Source: a virus
Length of the DNA: 39,143 bases
IMG/VR virus record: IMGVR_UViG_3300030102_006696
Location: 1 to 39,143 of that record
Strand: one strand, 5' to 3'
A model generated the notes under the pieces. The model made no database searches and was not told the origin of the DNA. It saw nothing but the letters and a program-made list of their open reading frames with translations. How positions within the stretch are numbered: position 1 is the first letter of the stretch; every line of letters starts with the position of its first letter. Below, one piece after another: positions 11,301 to 20,200 of this stretch. A program made the position numbers and the translations under genes.

Positions 11301-11564
11301 CCAGGTCCAAGAGACCGTCGTGTTTGGAATCGAAAGTTTGTGGTTAGGATAAAATCAAAAAACTCTGGAAATGTTCTTGATGTTAAGTTTACTTGTCAAA
11401 ATCTTAAAATCGACGAGAGAGACCCAGTGCAACCACAGTCTTCTACGGATTCAAATACACCACCGACTAAGCAGAAAACAACGAAGACTTCATCCAAGGC
11501 CGGGGTCGTCTGGGAAGGTGAGGGCAAGGTGAAAAAGAAGATGGTTCCGAGTACCGGTGAATAA
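8307..11564 (+). CDS. Large virion structural protein with fibronectin-III-like segment (1085 aa)
   Basis: The start is an ATG with GGAGGTG just upstream, immediately after the previous stop. The N-terminal ~60 residues are rich in Ala, Thr, Val and Gln. Around residues 862-936 there is a stretch resembling a fibronectin type III domain: LYEVYRTT near its start, and YYYTFRSIDASNHVSNPG near its end (the YxF/YxxRxxD pattern of Fn3 strands). The last ~60 residues are Ser/Thr/Lys-rich and probably disordered. There is no enzyme motif. A gap of 81 bases follows, the first real gap in the structural block, so this may end a transcription unit. The tail or baseplate role is inferred. Confidence 0.65.
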   Translation: MGIGIYGNAQQAARAAVGSVRTGITATATQVQTPAEQMANAVNNVSNSVLFGCPQGELLPTEPPPDVAEPEEQGNQVIDVVRNFGPSQFFLAPSSVIDSPATQISRIKTVINQSLFFAKGRDLSAQEISDTAGRLVRPTLVRYAEEADNFLSVGSRTRMDGFRYILGSFWTLAHTDQGMISAPRMYEPGTDNTVGTTFPDNHMFRNIYARELNNDNTKFIITMRPNYDFFRPGLQGLSYDRGHAASLREYVFGGDSVQQTDYPERYERPMIEAQSFFDYVHDVKMPLFSEEMENANTGGRLLDASIKLESNYRLPEGAFIGGTFVASPYRLHNSDEEDVVLQDGIFYSENRRPNDSVLAFTPSHIKKFPEIYKEYKDLYPSTVCLDFATSQGGEMPRILKTQSSVVKDLAMRFVNSAATVGTYAEVISETIEEARSDSDEDTPGIDMQNDKFVQEQDLEHYHPIDILDLRTPAVLNMENFPLHKTVEQPADPDSPSNALSRVFERLERAVSIAKVREIESTKYRKFTDILKGRKSYSEPIAYLVEKHDSDRNGQSKGVLQRFLFMDNDDVDRIQFLDPQLINKKTYSYRVFVLNLVVGSEYMYEKVTLPNTVDAFQSVTVPSAFYYANFGGNRESAYTFSPDQGEYTNVATQEVFEGDVEGFRQFTMILKSDTYKGIDQVSAQIRSNIEPEPAYPGRVIWISTPSSLNNPTEIDVRREIQARRERLVLVGMRHAGTGRGAVGNDLGSVGARLEHIQNEPSSEHRNGFNDLITIAGTCVPRALVVKVPYFRKDIFVDDDPPLSPDIDIVPYKGITNRIKIIMTSRTGEEMATPVVFAAMDLQRFDDARRAQDVKQGHPIRFSSDDPPSLYEVYRTTTPPESYDDFSQNLHTRVTTIGSAASLIDTVEPNVKYYYTFRSIDASNHVSNPGKVFCAQLVSTDDGMYLDWSVYKFPRIVTEDSLSFNQYVSIRAAQQQLLPDPESQRGADGDTQLEQPEDLSPGPRDRRVWNRKFVVRIKSKNSGNVLDVKFTCQNLKIDERDPVQPQSSTDSNTPPTKQKTTKTSSKAGVVWEGEGKVKKKMVPSTGE

Positions 11565-11576
11565 GACAAGCAGAGG

Positions 11577-11597
11577 CATAAAAAATAACTTTTTATG
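11577..11597 (+). repeat. AT-rich inverted repeat in intergenic gap
   Basis: CATAAAAA (11577-11584) and TTTTTATG (11590-11597) are a perfect 8-base inverted repeat with the 5-base spacer ATAAC. It lies in the 81-base gap between two structural genes. No run of T follows the second arm, so it is not a classical intrinsic terminator; it could be a weak terminator, an mRNA-processing hairpin or chance in AT-rich DNA. The rest of the gap holds only AT-rich sequence and the GGGAG ribosome binding site of the next gene. Confidence 0.35.
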
Positions 11598-11645
11598 TAA
11601 TATTAAACTAATTATTGTAGTTTTTTATAGTTATGGGAGTGAAGT

Positions 11646-12650
11646 ATGGCGTTTTTAGATAATTCCGGCGATATAATTCTAGATGCAGTTTTGACTGATG
11701 CTGGCAGGCAGCGTATGTCAAAGGGTAATTTTAGTATTGTAAAATTTGCCTTGGGCGATGATGAGATTAATTATGAGTTGTTTAACAGCAGTCACCCAAG
11801 CGGTTCTGCGTTTAACGATCTGGAGATAATGCAAACTCCAATTTTGGAGGCATTTACCAACAATACTTCGACCATGAAGTCAAAACTTTTGTCAATTTCA
11901 AGAACAAACATTTTATACATGCCAGTCTTGAAATTGAATGAGAAAAACAAGACCCCAGGTTTTCAGAACATCAACCATGCTAGAGTCCAGAGCAACGCAA
12001 GTCAGAATATGTTCGTAGTCGCGGTTGACAGAACGACGGTCACAGAACTCACACAAGCAGGAGGCACCCTGTGTCAGGGCGCGATGATCGGACCCGCGGG
12101 ACAACCAGGGGATCCAATTGAGACAATGATCTTGATCGATCAAGGAAAGGAGACGAACGGCGCAGAATCTATCGAAGATGCTTTAGACTCTGATCTGTTG
12201 GAAACGCAATATATTATTCAGATGGACCACCGCCTGGGCAGGTTGGCATCTCCATCAGGGCAGATTCAGAATTTTTCCTTTGTAGATGACGATGACATTG
12301 CGACGTATTACTTTGGCGTAAATGAGCAGGGTATTGTGCAAAACATCAATTACTTTGCTTTTTCTGACGAATCCAATAGGACCACTCTCCTTAACGACAA
12401 GGCAAACATTACGCCGTTTAATGGACCTCTGGGTACAAACGTTAGGTTTAGAATCAAATCTTCAAACTTGTTGCAGCAAAGCGACTTGTTATTCACGGAG
12501 ATTGGAGGCGGGGCAACCACAACAACAGTTCGAAAAGAATTAGATAGTGCAAATTCTTCCGCCTTAAAGTTTATCGACTCTATTGTTAGAGTCACTGGTG
12601 TTACGACAGGGTATAGTATTGACCTCCCTGTCCGATATGTGAAGAAGTAA
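11646..12650 (+). CDS. Virion structural protein, 'LDNSGDIILDAVLTDAGR' family
   Basis: This 334-aa protein starts at an ATG with GGGAGTG about 6 bases upstream. Its N-terminus (MAFLDNSGDIILDAVLTDAG then RQRMSKGNFSIVKFALGDDE) is a type I have seen in virion proteins of large marine phages, and it resembles the N-terminus of the 4078 gene. The rest is predicted mostly beta, with no enzyme motif or membrane segment; the C-terminus ends in a short basic tail. It begins a run of three medium-sized structural genes (11646, 12678, 13759), each with a clear Shine-Dalgarno. A tail-associated structural role is likely; the precise part is unknown. Confidence 0.65.
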   Translation: MAFLDNSGDIILDAVLTDAGRQRMSKGNFSIVKFALGDDEINYELFNSSHPSGSAFNDLEIMQTPILEAFTNNTSTMKSKLLSISRTNILYMPVLKLNEKNKTPGFQNINHARVQSNASQNMFVVAVDRTTVTELTQAGGTLCQGAMIGPAGQPGDPIETMILIDQGKETNGAESIEDALDSDLLETQYIIQMDHRLGRLASPSGQIQNFSFVDDDDIATYYFGVNEQGIVQNINYFAFSDESNRTTLLNDKANITPFNGPLGTNVRFRIKSSNLLQQSDLLFTEIGGGATTTTVRKELDSANSSALKFIDSIVRVTGVTTGYSIDLPVRYVKK

Positions 12651-12677
12651 TTTTTTTAAGGAGTTTAGGAGAGTACA

Positions 12678-13715
12678 ATGGCATCAACATTTAAGCATTT
12701 TTTGAGTTCAGACGCAACAAGCACGAGGACGCTTTTGCATGAGGCAATCCCCCTGACCGGATCTATCGTATCTGGAACATACGGTCACGCAACTATTGCC
12801 GCAGGAGGCGAGAGCAACATCAAGTCTTTCTCCCACGGCATGTTTCAGTCTGTTTATGATTATCCACACCTAAGTTCCTCTGCCAACCACATCTTTGACA
12901 TCTCGGTTGGTGTCACTGGGTCGTCAAGAGCAAAGTTGACCACTCAGGCATCAAAAAAGGTTAACATGTACTCTCAGATGGCGCAAATGTTGGTAGGTCA
13001 TGATGTTAATGGCAATATTCGCGCTTTTGACGCAGACGGAGATCTCTCCGCGGGCACTAAGCATGGTGACGTAGTTTTTCTTAGTTTGTCCAGACTTCTA
13101 GTGAAAGACGAGGTCAAGAAGGGGTCTTTCAGTATGAGCATTGCTACTGGTAGTGCGTATCACCGAGCAGCAATGGGTGCCGCAGTGAGAACCGTTGCAG
13201 ACACCGGCGCAGCAACCTCTTATAAAACTAATTCACCAGCAGGTGAGTATGGGATCTTGTACGCGCAGAGTACAAAGGTTGGGTTAATTTATTACCAAGC
13301 AGGAGTGGTTGTTTTGACTGGTTCGGTTTTTGGGAACGGCATCATTAAACCAGATTCAGTTGCTGCATCTGCAAAGTTCACTGGAGCAGTTACGGGTTCA
13401 ACGATCAATGATATCGCAACTGGTGTTAGAAACAGAATTAAGAACATCTCATTTAATAACACCACGGAACTTAATTCAACAGTTTACTTTTGTAGGGCAA
13501 ACCATAACGAGTTTAATTACAGTTCAAATCCGTCTTACTTGACTGGATCTCAGATCCGCGTAAAGAACAAAGCAATCGACGCACCTAGGAGTTATATTAC
13601 AACTGTTGGGATGTACTCTGCAGACAATGAGTTACTTGCTGTTGCTAAACTCTCAGAACCACTTAGGAAAGATCCAACAAATGAAGTTACACTTCGTGTA
13701 AGACTTGACTACTAA
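12678..13715 (+). CDS. Virion structural protein, paralogue of the 13759 gene
   Basis: This 345-aa protein has AAGGAG and AGGAG upstream of its ATG. Its C-terminal third matches that of the next gene: a GLIYYQAGVVVLTGS strand pair (GVVMYNHGLLLLTGS in the neighbour), an EFNYSSNPSY box (EMNLSSNPTF), a YITTVGMYSADNELLAVAKL box (YITKVGIYDKDKNLIGYATL) and a terminal VRLDY (VKVDF). This points to duplication followed by divergence. The region is predicted beta-rich, and no catalytic residues stand out. Located between structural genes, it is most likely a tail or baseplate component. Confidence 0.65.
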   Translation: MASTFKHFLSSDATSTRTLLHEAIPLTGSIVSGTYGHATIAAGGESNIKSFSHGMFQSVYDYPHLSSSANHIFDISVGVTGSSRAKLTTQASKKVNMYSQMAQMLVGHDVNGNIRAFDADGDLSAGTKHGDVVFLSLSRLLVKDEVKKGSFSMSIATGSAYHRAAMGAAVRTVADTGAATSYKTNSPAGEYGILYAQSTKVGLIYYQAGVVVLTGSVFGNGIIKPDSVAASAKFTGAVTGSTINDIATGVRNRIKNISFNNTTELNSTVYFCRANHNEFNYSSNPSYLTGSQIRVKNKAIDAPRSYITTVGMYSADNELLAVAKLSEPLRKDPTNEVTLRVRLDY

Positions 13716-13758
13716 AACTGCTTTTATGGTCCTATATAAGATAGGAGAAGTATAGAAA

Positions 13759-14973
13759 ATGTCTTACAAAAGATTTAATTCCGCTGAAATATTTCATAAT
13801 ACCGTAAAGACTCACCCTAAGTATATGTTCTTCATACATCAGAACAAGACTTATCTGAACAACGAACCACTGCTGGATGGTGAGTATTCGAACAAAATAA
13901 AGCATATTTCAAACCCCGGTCACGTAAGTCTGTACGAGATGAATGTAAACAGACCATCTGACTCGCTGGTATATCCTTTTATAACGAAGGATGGTGCACG
14001 TACTGCATTTTCAACCATCTCCACCTCAAATTTCAATTCTAGTTTTCAATTTGGCGATCAGATTTCAGGTAAATACCCCCACTCTGCAAGTGTGACAAGG
14101 ATCTACATACCTCAAGGTGAAGACTACCAGGCATCAACTTTTGAGCAACCAGCAACAACAGACACAGATAATAAAAAATACATCAGATCCTTGAAGGGTC
14201 CGCTTAGAGAGTACACTCGCATGTCTTCGTATTTTGAGTACTCGTCCTCTTTTGGCAACAAGGGATTTGACATAATGAACATTGTTGGTGTGCCATCTAT
14301 TTTTTACGGATCTCAAATCAAAAAGGGGACGGTAAAATTAAGAACGTATGTAACCGGAACATTAGTTGCTGAAGCACATGACAAGAAGAGCAACGGAGAA
14401 CTCATCGAGACTACTGGGTCTCAGGTTGGTTTAGTTGCGGGAGTAGTGATGTACAACCACGGACTGCTTCTACTCACTGGGTCTTGGAACATGGATACAA
14501 CAAACCAGGAACCGTATATCAACGCAGAGGGCAACTCACGTCCCAAGTGGATTACTTTTGGTGCCGGTATGACCGTTGCAAACAACGCAATAGATCGACC
14601 ACCAGGGGCAACACCAAACACTTCATACGAAATAATTTTTGAGGGTACCAACGAGATACCCACATTGACCATGCTTGCACACGCCGAAAAGGCAGAGATG
14701 AATTTGTCTTCAAATCCCACGTTCATAGAGAAGAGCACGATCAGTCCTGTAACTCTAGCGTCTTCAAGTTACGAACAACCGGCATCAACAATAAGAAACA
14801 TTGCAAAGTCTCCTTACACTAACCACTCTGCGTCTTTTGAGAAACTAACCTATATCACAAAGGTCGGCATTTACGATAAAGACAAGAACCTTATTGGGTA
14901 CGCTACATTGGCAAATCCAGTCAAAAAGCGAGAAAACAGAGATTACACCTTCAAACTCAAGGTCGATTTCTGA
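13759..14973 (+). CDS. Virion structural protein, paralogue of the 12678 gene
   Basis: This 404-aa protein starts at an ATG preceded by AGGAGAAG. It shares the C-terminal box order of the 12678 product (SSNP, YITKVGIY, LANPVKK, terminal KVDF) but has a longer N-terminal half and an insertion of about 25 residues between the SSNP and YIT boxes. That insertion is Ser/Thr/Pro-rich and probably a surface loop. There is no membrane segment or enzyme motif. It is the last gene of the structural block before the nucleic-acid genes. The function is inferred to be structural. Confidence 0.65.
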   Translation: MSYKRFNSAEIFHNTVKTHPKYMFFIHQNKTYLNNEPLLDGEYSNKIKHISNPGHVSLYEMNVNRPSDSLVYPFITKDGARTAFSTISTSNFNSSFQFGDQISGKYPHSASVTRIYIPQGEDYQASTFEQPATTDTDNKKYIRSLKGPLREYTRMSSYFEYSSSFGNKGFDIMNIVGVPSIFYGSQIKKGTVKLRTYVTGTLVAEAHDKKSNGELIETTGSQVGLVAGVVMYNHGLLLLTGSWNMDTTNQEPYINAEGNSRPKWITFGAGMTVANNAIDRPPGATPNTSYEIIFEGTNEIPTLTMLAHAEKAEMNLSSNPTFIEKSTISPVTLASSSYEQPASTIRNIAKSPYTNHSASFEKLTYITKVGIYDKDKNLIGYATLANPVKKRENRDYTFKLKVDF

Positions 14974-14982
14974 GGTGCAGAT

Positions 14983-15600
14983 ATGAGTATCAAAAAAAAG
15001 TATCGTCTTGTTTCCGCAAAACTTGATATATTAAAAACAGATCTTAAGATAACCAAGGAATTGTTTCAAGACGCCAAAAGAGAATTCTCAGAAGAATTTA
15101 TGAAACATGTTGTAGACGACGACAATGACCCAGTTGTCCCGCCAAAAAAGGAAGAACCAGAGTCGCCAGGACATGTGTCGAAAGATCGTCGCAAGGCAAA
15201 GGAAGACATCTCTGACGAAGAGATAGAGAAGCACGTAAAAGAAGATCGCGATGACGAATTAAAAAAGATTTTTAAGCAAATTGCAAGAAAAACTCATCCA
15301 GATTTGTTGTATAATAAATCACAGTTCGAAAGGCAGAGAAAAGAAGAACTTTTTAGAGACGCCAAGAGGGCAATGGAGGAGGATGACTATTTTGAATTAT
15401 CTAGAGTGGCAAATGATCTGGATATCTCAACACCAGAACCAACTGAGAAACATATTCGTATGCTAGAAGCAACTGCTGACCGTATCTCTAAGGAGATAAA
15501 AACGATAAAGAACTCTGTTGCTTGGCATTGGTATAATATCAACGACATCAACGACCGTATAAGGTATATGAATAGGTACATAGATGCGCTCAAGCAATAA
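14983..15600 (+). CDS. J-domain-like (DnaJ-type) protein
   Basis: This 205-aa protein starts at an ATG with GAGGTG upstream. Residues 91-150 look like the core of a J domain: helix II ELKKIFKQIARKT, the diagnostic HPD tripeptide at 105-107, and a helix-III-like KEELFRDAKRAMEEDDYFEL. J domains stimulate the ATPase of Hsp70 chaperones through HPD. The usual helix I (YxxLG) is not obvious. N-terminal residues 1-90 are charged and probably helical then disordered; residues 155-205 form another helical region. No zinc-finger or substrate domain of DnaJ is present. A role in bringing host DnaK to virion or replication proteins is possible but inferred. The 3' end overlaps the next gene by 17 bases. 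Confidence 0.65.
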   Translation: MSIKKKYRLVSAKLDILKTDLKITKELFQDAKREFSEEFMKHVVDDDNDPVVPPKKEEPESPGHVSKDRRKAKEDISDEEIEKHVKEDRDDELKKIFKQIARKTHPDLLYNKSQFERQRKEELFRDAKRAMEEDDYFELSRVANDLDISTPEPTEKHIRMLEATADRISKEIKTIKNSVAWHWYNINDINDRIRYMNRYIDALKQ

Positions 15601-16138
15601 CGTTATAGGTTTGGACATTTCAACTAGTATAACGGGAATATCAGTCTTTAATGATGAAGGTAAGTGTGTCTATAACGAGTTTGTAGACACTAGAAACAAA
15701 AACAAATATCCCGATCTCTATAAGAAGGCAAGGCACTTAAGGACTAGGTTGATAGCAATAGAGGGAGAATATTCGATTTCTTCTATCTATATCGAGCAAT
15801 CTCTGCATTCTTTTAGGAGCGGATTTTCTTCCGCGCAGGTTTTGTCAAAACTGTCAAGATTTAATGGGATGATGTCCTGGATATGCTATCAACTTTTCGG
15901 CAAAATGCCCGAAATGATCTCTGCCTCCACCGCTCGCAAGACTGCTGGAATAACTGTTAGGCGAGGCGAAAATGCAAAGCAAAAATGTTTTGATTTTGTA
16001 GTTGACGAATACCCTGACTTTGTGGTAGAGTACACAAGGAATGGCAATCTAAAACCTGGCATTCTTGATAAGTCTGACAGTTACATCATAGCAAAAGCAG
16101 GTTGGGAAATTTGGAAGAAAGAAAATTTAAACTGCTAA
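15584..16138 (+). CDS. RuvC-like Holliday junction resolvase (RNase H fold)
   Basis: This 184-aa protein is about the size of RuvC. It starts with the first RNase H-fold strand, IGLDIST, with the catalytic Asp at residue 11. A second acidic residue lies in YIEQS (Glu71), and the C-terminal pair LDKSDSYIIAKAG (Asp162, Asp165) matches the last RuvC motif, where two acidic residues bind metal. RuvC-type enzymes cut four-way DNA junctions. In a phage this would debranch recombined DNA before packaging, the job T4 gives to endonuclease VII. The start overlaps the J-domain gene by 17 bases, and its 3' end overlaps the primase gene, so the three are probably cotranslated. Family assignment is by motifs only. 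Confidence 0.75.
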   Translation: MRSSNNVIGLDISTSITGISVFNDEGKCVYNEFVDTRNKNKYPDLYKKARHLRTRLIAIEGEYSISSIYIEQSLHSFRSGFSSAQVLSKLSRFNGMMSWICYQLFGKMPEMISASTARKTAGITVRRGENAKQKCFDFVVDEYPDFVVEYTRNGNLKPGILDKSDSYIIAKAGWEIWKKENLNC

Positions 16139-17046
16139 GTGATACCTTGGGGCGCTCATATAGAAATGGGGAAGAGAGGTTGTATCACTGTCCAAAGTGT
16201 AAGCATCACAAAAAGAAGTTATCCGTCAATATCGCTAGAAATGTTTTTAAGTGCTGGGTTTGCGAATATTCTGGCGCTGATATTTTCAAACTAATCAAGA
16301 GGTACGCTTCCCGTTCGGTCGTCGCGGAATGGAGGCAGTTTTCAGATACCATAGAGATCTCTAACTTCGACAAAATATTCGAGGTTTCCCATGAGGAACC
16401 CGAGGAAGTGAGGTTGGATTTGCCAAAGGAGTTTGTCAGTCTTACTGGCGAGGTGACCACTTCTCTGCTTCGTCCTTACAAGTATTTGACGTCCAGAGGT
16501 TTGACCAAAGAGGACATAATTAGGTGGAAGATAGGATGCTGTCTTAGTGGTCCATATGCAAACAGGATTGTCGTACCATCTTTCGACCTCGACGGTCGTT
16601 TGAATTATTTTATTGCAAGAACATATGGAGACTCGTATGTCAGGTACAAAAACCCACCAACCAGCAAGGATATGGTGTTTAACGAGATTCAGATTGACTG
16701 GGGTAAACCGACGATTTTAGTCGAGGGCGTCTTTGACGCTATGAACGCAGAAAATTCCATACCAATATTGGGGTCTTCGTTAAACCCAAAATCAAAATTG
16801 TTTCAAAAAATAGTAGGCAACAGTCGTGATGTCTACGTTGCTCTTGATTCAGATGCCTCTGAAAAGTGCTACTCGATAGCAAGAAACTTGATGCTGTATG
16901 ACGTCAATGTTCACATAGTGGATACTTCTGGGTATGAAGATGTCGGGACAATGAGTAAAGAAGAATTTATGGAACTTAAAAATGCTGCTTCTTTTGTTTC
17001 TTTAGACGACTATTTACTTTACAAAACTAACGCTATATGGAGTTAA
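16102..17046 (+). CDS. DNA primase, DnaG-type (zinc finger plus Toprim)
   Basis: This 314-aa protein makes RNA primers for lagging-strand synthesis. It has an N-terminal zinc-binding region with C30-P-K-C33 and C51-W-V-C54, then a primase N-domain element YLTSRGLTKEDIIRWKIG (129-145), then a Toprim domain with EGVFDA (catalytic Glu208) and the acidic pair DSD (249-251). The order and size fit a short DnaG or T4 gp61-type primase; no helicase domain is fused. The frame overlaps the RuvC gene and no ATG occurs before the zinc finger. The start is TTG, either 16102 or 16111 (three codons later), and is uncertain. A partner replicative helicase is not in the window. Confidence 0.85.
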   Translation: MGNLEERKFKLLSDTLGRSYRNGEERLYHCPKCKHHKKKLSVNIARNVFKCWVCEYSGADIFKLIKRYASRSVVAEWRQFSDTIEISNFDKIFEVSHEEPEEVRLDLPKEFVSLTGEVTTSLLRPYKYLTSRGLTKEDIIRWKIGCCLSGPYANRIVVPSFDLDGRLNYFIARTYGDSYVRYKNPPTSKDMVFNEIQIDWGKPTILVEGVFDAMNAENSIPILGSSLNPKSKLFQKIVGNSRDVYVALDSDASEKCYSIARNLMLYDVNVHIVDTSGYEDVGTMSKEEFMELKNAASFVSLDDYLLYKTNAIWS

Positions 17047-17049
17047 GGT

Positions 17050-17250
17050 ATGAAAATTACAAAAAATAAACTACAAACAATTATAAAAGAAGAGGTCGCT
17101 AAGTTTTCTGGCAAATCAGAGGGCACTACAACAGAGGAGTTGCTAGAGGCAGTAAGGTCGATCTCCAAATCCACATCCAATACTCTCAGGGAAAATAAGG
17201 ATGTTTTGGAAATTATGATTGCCCACCTAAAAAAACACTTGACAGATTAA
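17050..17250 (+). CDS. Small protein of unknown function (66 aa)
   Basis: An ATG with GGAG and AAGG upstream starts a 66-aa, mostly helical, charged protein. Its N-terminus, ITKNKLQTIIKEEVAKF, is of the short 'LxxIIKEE' type that I have seen at the start of many small marine-phage proteins, often head-associated. No enzyme motif or membrane segment is seen. It sits 3 bases after the primase gene, and its last codons contain the -35 element of the promoter for the next gene. The function is unknown. Confidence 0.6.
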   Translation: MKITKNKLQTIIKEEVAKFSGKSEGTTTEELLEAVRSISKSTSNTLRENKDVLEIMIAHLKKHLTD

Positions 17251-17267
17251 AAGCAATATACTATAAT
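17239..17267 (+). promoter_or_regulatory. Perfect sigma70 promoter (TTGACA-17-TATAAT)
   Basis: TTGACA at 17239-17244 and TATAAT at 17262-17267 are separated by exactly 17 bases: both hexamers are full consensus at the ideal spacing. The predicted transcript would start near 17274, about 23 bases before the ATG of the nuclease-ATPase gene at 17297. The -35 lies inside the last codons of the 66-aa gene. Host RNA polymerase should read it without phage factors, so it would permit early or constitutive expression of the recombination gene and possibly the small membrane genes behind it. Confidence 0.8.
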
Positions 17268-17296
17268 AAAAGTGATCATATATAGATGGAGGATCA

Positions 17297-20200
17297 ATGC
17301 GAATCGGTCATATTGCTGACACACATATACGGAACCTAAAATATCACTATGAATACAATGAAGTATTTGAACAATTATACAAATCCCTAAGAAAGGAAAA
17401 GGTGGACTGCATTGTTCACTGCGGTGACATTGCACATACAAAGACACAAATCTCACCAGAGTTTGTCGACATGGCAAGAGATTTTTTTGCCAATCTTGCT
17501 GCAATTGCGCCAACATATATTATCCTAGGTAACCATGACGGTAACCTGAAGAACGCCAGTCGTCAAGACGCAATCACCCCAATCATAAAGGCAATGGACA
17601 ACGACAACATTCATCTGCTCAAGGACTCAGGCGAGACAAAGATTAATGATAAGTTTTGCCTAAACGTCTTGTCTGTTTTTGATGAGGACAACTGGGTTAA
17701 ACCCTCTGATAAAGAGGTGGTGAATATCGCACTATACCATGGAGCAATTGACAGATCCAAGACGGATTTAAACTGGACACTTGGCGGGGATCATGATATT
17801 GGAATCTTTGAACCCTTTGATTTTGCGTTCCTTGGAGACATTCACAAGACTCAGAAGTTGGACAAAGAGGGTCGAATCTGGTATGCGGGTTCCACCGTGC
17901 AACAAAACTTTGGAGAATCTTTGGACAAAGGGTATTTGCTGTGGGACATCAAGAGTAAGGACGAGTTTAAAAATAAACTCATTACTTTTAAAAACCCTAA
18001 ACCATTTGTAACAGTGACTTTGAATAAGGACGGATCCCTCCCCGACATTGAAGTGCCACCTGGCGCGAGACTTCGCCTTGTGGCAGATTCTAACATTTCT
18101 TTGGATGTGATGAGGAAGAGTGTTGACGTTGCAAAATTTAAGTTTAAACCTGAAAACATTACTTACTTAAATCGCGCCTCGAATTCATTGGTTGATGTGG
18201 ACGCCCCTGCACTAGAACAAGAGGACTTGAGGTCTTTAAAGGTACAAAATAAGTTAATCGGAAATTATCTGAGTGAATATGAGGTCAGCGACGAGATCAT
18301 GGACAAGGTCTTGTCACTGAATTCTAGAGTGAATAGACTGATCGAAGAGTCAGAAGAAGTCTATAGGAACGTCAATTGGAGCATTCAGTCTTTAGAGTGG
18401 GATGGTTTGTTTAATTATGGACAAGGAAACAAGATTGACTTTACCAAGTTGAATGGCATCGTCGGCATTTTCGGTAAGAATTTTTCAGGTAAGTCTTCGA
18501 TTGTTGACAGTTTGCTGTATGCAATTTATAACTCTACTTCAAAGTCAGTAAGAAAGAATCTTAACATAATTAATCAAAACTTGGATGTAGGTCGTGCAAC
18601 AGCGACAATTCGAGTTGGAGATAAAGAGTTTGAGATTAACCGCGTTTCCGAAAAATATGTTAAAAAACTCAAAGGCATATCGACCGAAGAGGCAAAGACT
18701 GATGTTGATTTTGTTTCGACAGACGCTATCGGAAATCAAGAGAGTTTGAATGGAACATCCCGACAGGATACTGACAAGAATATTAGAAAGTATTTTGGAA
18801 CACTAGACGATTTCCTGATGACATCAATGGCATCTCAGTTGGATTCTTTAACTTTTATTAACGAAGGTTCAACAAACCGCAAAAGTATCTTAGCAAAATT
18901 TCTTGATCTTGAAATATTTGACAGAAAATTCAAGATGGCAAAAGAGGAATCCGCGGATATCCGAGGTGCCCTTAGAAGGTTGGAGGGCACTGACTTTGAA
19001 GATCAGATCCAACAAGCGACTCAAGTTTTAAACGAAAAGTATTTAAGATTGGCAAAAAATCAAAAAAGATGCTCAAAATTAGAGTCAGAGATTTCGAATC
19101 TTCAAGAAGAGGTTTCTTTGATATCGGCGAAGGTTGAGTCCGCACCAACTGAATTTATAGACCCAGTAAAACTGCGACGGGAAATAGAAAATACATCGAA
19201 CACGCTAAACAAGATTCAAGTCGCCACCAACGCCTTGAATGTGGAGATAGAGCAGTCTAGGGATAAGCATGAGAAGATTGTAAAATTTATTTCTGAATTC
19301 GACATTGGAGAGTTGGAGGAAAAAAAGAAAAGAATTTTTGAGAATAAAGACCGCCTAGAATCATTGCTGTTGGAACTCAAGACAACCTCTGAGCAGAAAG
19401 ATTTTCTGATCTCCAAGAATGATCTTTTGTGTCCGAAGTGCAAACCACTCATTGAGGAGTGCATACATCAGGCACAGACCGACATGAGTAATTTAAGTGT
19501 CGAGATAAACTCAATGGGAGAATCTTTTAACGACATAGAGCAAAAAAGGGTTATTGATCACATTCAAAAGTTTGACCTATTAAAAGAAAAGCGAGTTCAA
19601 CTTTCGGAGTCCATAACCACCTTGCAACTGTCTATTGATAAGAGTAAGAGTGACGCCTTCAGGGAAGAGACTATTCTAGAAAAATTGACTGGCAAATTGA
19701 AACAGTATGACGACAATCGCGAGGCAATAGAAAATCTCGAACAACTTCTCTTGGAAAAGAGCAGAATCAGTAAATCCATAACTTCTCTGCGGGCAGAGTG
19801 TGATTCCTGCATTTCTTCTACTAATGACTTGTTTAAGGAGGTTGGGTCCGCTGAACAGCGCATTAAGAACTTAGAAGAGAAGCGAAAAGAGTTGGAAGAT
19901 CTCAGATCAGAATTTGCTGCATACGAGTTGTTCATGAGGTGTTGTCACCCAAATGGCATATCGTACAACATCATCAAGAATAGACTTCCAGTGATTAATG
20001 AAGAAATCGCAAAGATTTTAACAGGTGTTGTGGATTTTGAAGTTTTTATTTTGAATGAGGACAAAAAATTGGATATTCTGATCAAGCATCCAAAGTTTGA
20101 ACCTCGTCCTCTTGAAATGGGTTCGGGTGCGGAAAAAACTATTGCATCAATGGCAATTAGATTGGCATTTTTAACAGTGTCGAATTTACCAAAACCGGAC

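Noticed and set aside
11565-11645. T4 late promoter TATAAATA in this and other gaps
   Set aside because: I read the gaps by eye and did not find the exact motif in the forward direction.
17009-17016. ACTATTTA inside the primase gene as another late promoter
   Set aside because: It lacks the following NTA of the three intergenic copies and lies within coding sequence, so chance is likely.
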